From NCBI GenBank assembly GCA_002469605.1, contig DKMV01000215.1:824-6956 (forward strand): a stretch of DNA of 6,133 nucleotides. The letters are read 5' to 3'. Source of the stretch: Leclercia sp. UBA7405. Its GTDB lineage: Bacteria > Pseudomonadota > Gammaproteobacteria > Enterobacterales > Enterobacteriaceae. Below the pieces are notes generated by a model. It was not told where the DNA came from and made no database searches. It worked only from the letters and a program-made list of their open reading frames with translations. The first letter of the stretch is position 1. The number at the start of each line of letters is the position of its first letter. Both the position numbers and the translations under genes were made by a program. Shown piece by piece: positions 5,877 through 6,133 of the stretch.

Positions 5877-5898
5877 GGGCAAAAATAAAATTTTGCCC
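5877..5898. promoter_or_regulatory. 8-bp hairpin in the probable leader of the His-rich lipoprotein gene
   Basis: GGGCAAAA (5877-5884) pairs perfectly with TTTTGCCC (5891-5898) around a six-base loop. On the minus strand it lies 47 bases before the lipoprotein ATG and would be in the 5' leader of any transcript starting upstream. On the + strand it is followed by TTTGTC, a weak terminator tail. It could be a leader control element or a barrier to antisense transcription. Confidence 0.4.
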
Positions 5899-5946
5899 TT
5901 TGTCTATATATTATCAATTGCAATAAAACGGAATGAGAAACTCCCT

Positions 5947-5974
5947 ATATTATTGCCAAAAAATCAATCGACAA
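5947..5974 (-). promoter_or_regulatory. Candidate promoter for the His-rich lipoprotein gene
   Basis: On the minus strand TTGTCG (5974-5969) is followed after 16 bases by TAATAT (5952-5947), a 4/6 match to each sigma-70 hexamer. It predicts a leader of roughly 110 bases containing the 5877-5898 hairpin. A second possibility nearer the gene is TGATAATAT (an extended -10) at about 5916-5908. In DNA this A+T-rich such matches are frequent, so confidence is low. Confidence 0.25.
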
Positions 5975-5981
5975 GTTTATT
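5953..5981 (+). promoter_or_regulatory. Candidate + strand promoter leading to the 6085-6119 terminator
   Basis: TTGCCA (5953-5958, 5/6 match) and TTTATT (5976-5981, 4/6) are separated by 17 bases. A transcript from about 5988 would run to the hairpin at 6085-6119, some 130 bases. It overlaps the candidate promoter on the other strand. Matches of this quality are expected by chance in A+T-rich DNA. Confidence 0.25.
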
Positions 5982-6084
5982 TACACCCCCACGCGTCGCC
6001 TGATTAAATTTCGTTACCAGGTTGTTCGGAAAAATTAAAGTTTATGTTGTTATTATTGACAATATTATTTGCAGATATATTTAT

Positions 6085-6119
6085 AAAAGCGGGAAGCTGA
6101 GTTCAGGCCCGGCCTTTTT
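6085..6119. terminator. Imperfect bidirectional terminator-like hairpin near the window end
   Basis: AAAAG (6085-6089) pairs with CTTTT (6114-6118), CGGG (6090-6093) with CCCG (6108-6111), and CTG (6097-6099) with CAG (6104-6106) around an AGTT loop, with small internal bulges. The + side continues TATATAA after a T5 run (6115-6119); the minus side ends TTTTATAAAT. It may end a minus-strand gene lying beyond the window, or a short + strand RNA. Confidence 0.55.
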
Positions 6120-6133
6120 ATATAATATTAATA

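Larger units (their letters stand above)
5830..6133. other. A+T-rich non-coding region upstream of the His-rich lipoprotein
   Basis: This stretch of about 300 bases is roughly 32% G+C by hand count and has no ORF of convincing length or start. It holds a hairpin at 5877-5898, promoter-like elements on both strands around 5947-5981, an 18-codon ORF at 6044-6100 and a terminator-like hairpin at 6085-6119. A perfect TATAAT at 6121-6126 has no matching -35. The composition is typical of foreign or H-NS-bound DNA in enterobacteria. No IS ends, tRNA gene or attachment-site duplication were found in it. Confidence 0.7.

Noticed and set aside
5875..5989. Opposed G5 tracts (5875-5879 plus strand, 5985-5989 minus strand) as RcnR/CsoR-type metal regulator sites upstream of the His-rich lipoprotein
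   Set aside because: The flanks do not show the TACT...AGTA arms known for RcnR, and the G-runs are one base short. They are suggestive only because of the downstream gene.
5644..6003. 119-codon + strand frame opposite the His-rich lipoprotein
   Set aside because: Its methionine-rich start (MMAMMMVIM) is only the complement of His codons in the lipoprotein gene. The rest lacks domain character and runs into the A+T-rich region.
5929..6006. 24-codon + strand ORF around 5934-6005 (MRNSLYYC...)
   Set aside because: Ribosome binding site is too close or absent, composition simply follows the local sequence, and there is no recognisable feature.
6056..6087. Perfect -35 TTGACA at 6056-6061 near the window end
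   Set aside because: No acceptable -10 at 16-18 base spacing (TATATT is at 14, TATAAA at 20), and a transcript would begin at the terminator hairpin.

Overview
The window is a piece of an enterobacterial chromosome. The first 4.8 kb carries the conserved order coaBC - dut - slmA > < pyrE - rph < > yicC, with proteins close to those of E. coli as I remember them. Three things argue against E. coli K-12 itself: rph is intact (K-12 carries a frameshift), yicC is not followed by dinD, and there are many scattered substitutions. A relative in the Enterobacter/Klebsiella/Leclercia range is likely, but I cannot fix the genus.

Layout. 1-1200 (+) is coaBC, lacking only about four codons at its start. 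It overlaps dut (+, 1181-1636). After a gap with a 10-bp hairpin comes slmA (+, 1757-2353). slmA and pyrE converge on a strong hairpin at 2371-2395. pyrE (-, 2402-3043) lies downstream of rph (-, 3106-3822); between them is the attenuator at 3075-3101, placed seven bases after the rph stop. rph and yicC (+, 3948-4811) diverge from a 125-bp region holding a consensus -10 hexamer on each strand. The genes cover coenzyme A synthesis, dUTP removal, nucleoid occlusion of cell division, pyrimidine synthesis and RNA processing or decay.

Accessory end. From 4812 the character changes. Three hairpins lie between the convergent ends of yicC and a DUF2000-like gene (-, 4967-5389). Upstream of that, on the same strand, is a 38-codon single-pass membrane protein gene (5466-5582) that a 60-residue cut-off would miss, then a 62-residue lipoprotein gene (5641-5829) whose mature part is 17/41 histidine. 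The last 300 bases are only about 32% G+C by hand count, against roughly 60% in the core. They contain no convincing gene, but hold promoter-like elements, a hairpin in the probable lipoprotein leader, an 18-codon ORF and a terminator-like hairpin at 6085-6119.

The core genes are ordinary. The part worth following is the 4967-5829 cassette (His-rich lipoprotein, small membrane protein, DUF2000 protein), which may be a small envelope or metal-related locus inserted beside yicC. That function is inference; only the gene structures and the histidine and membrane features are seen.
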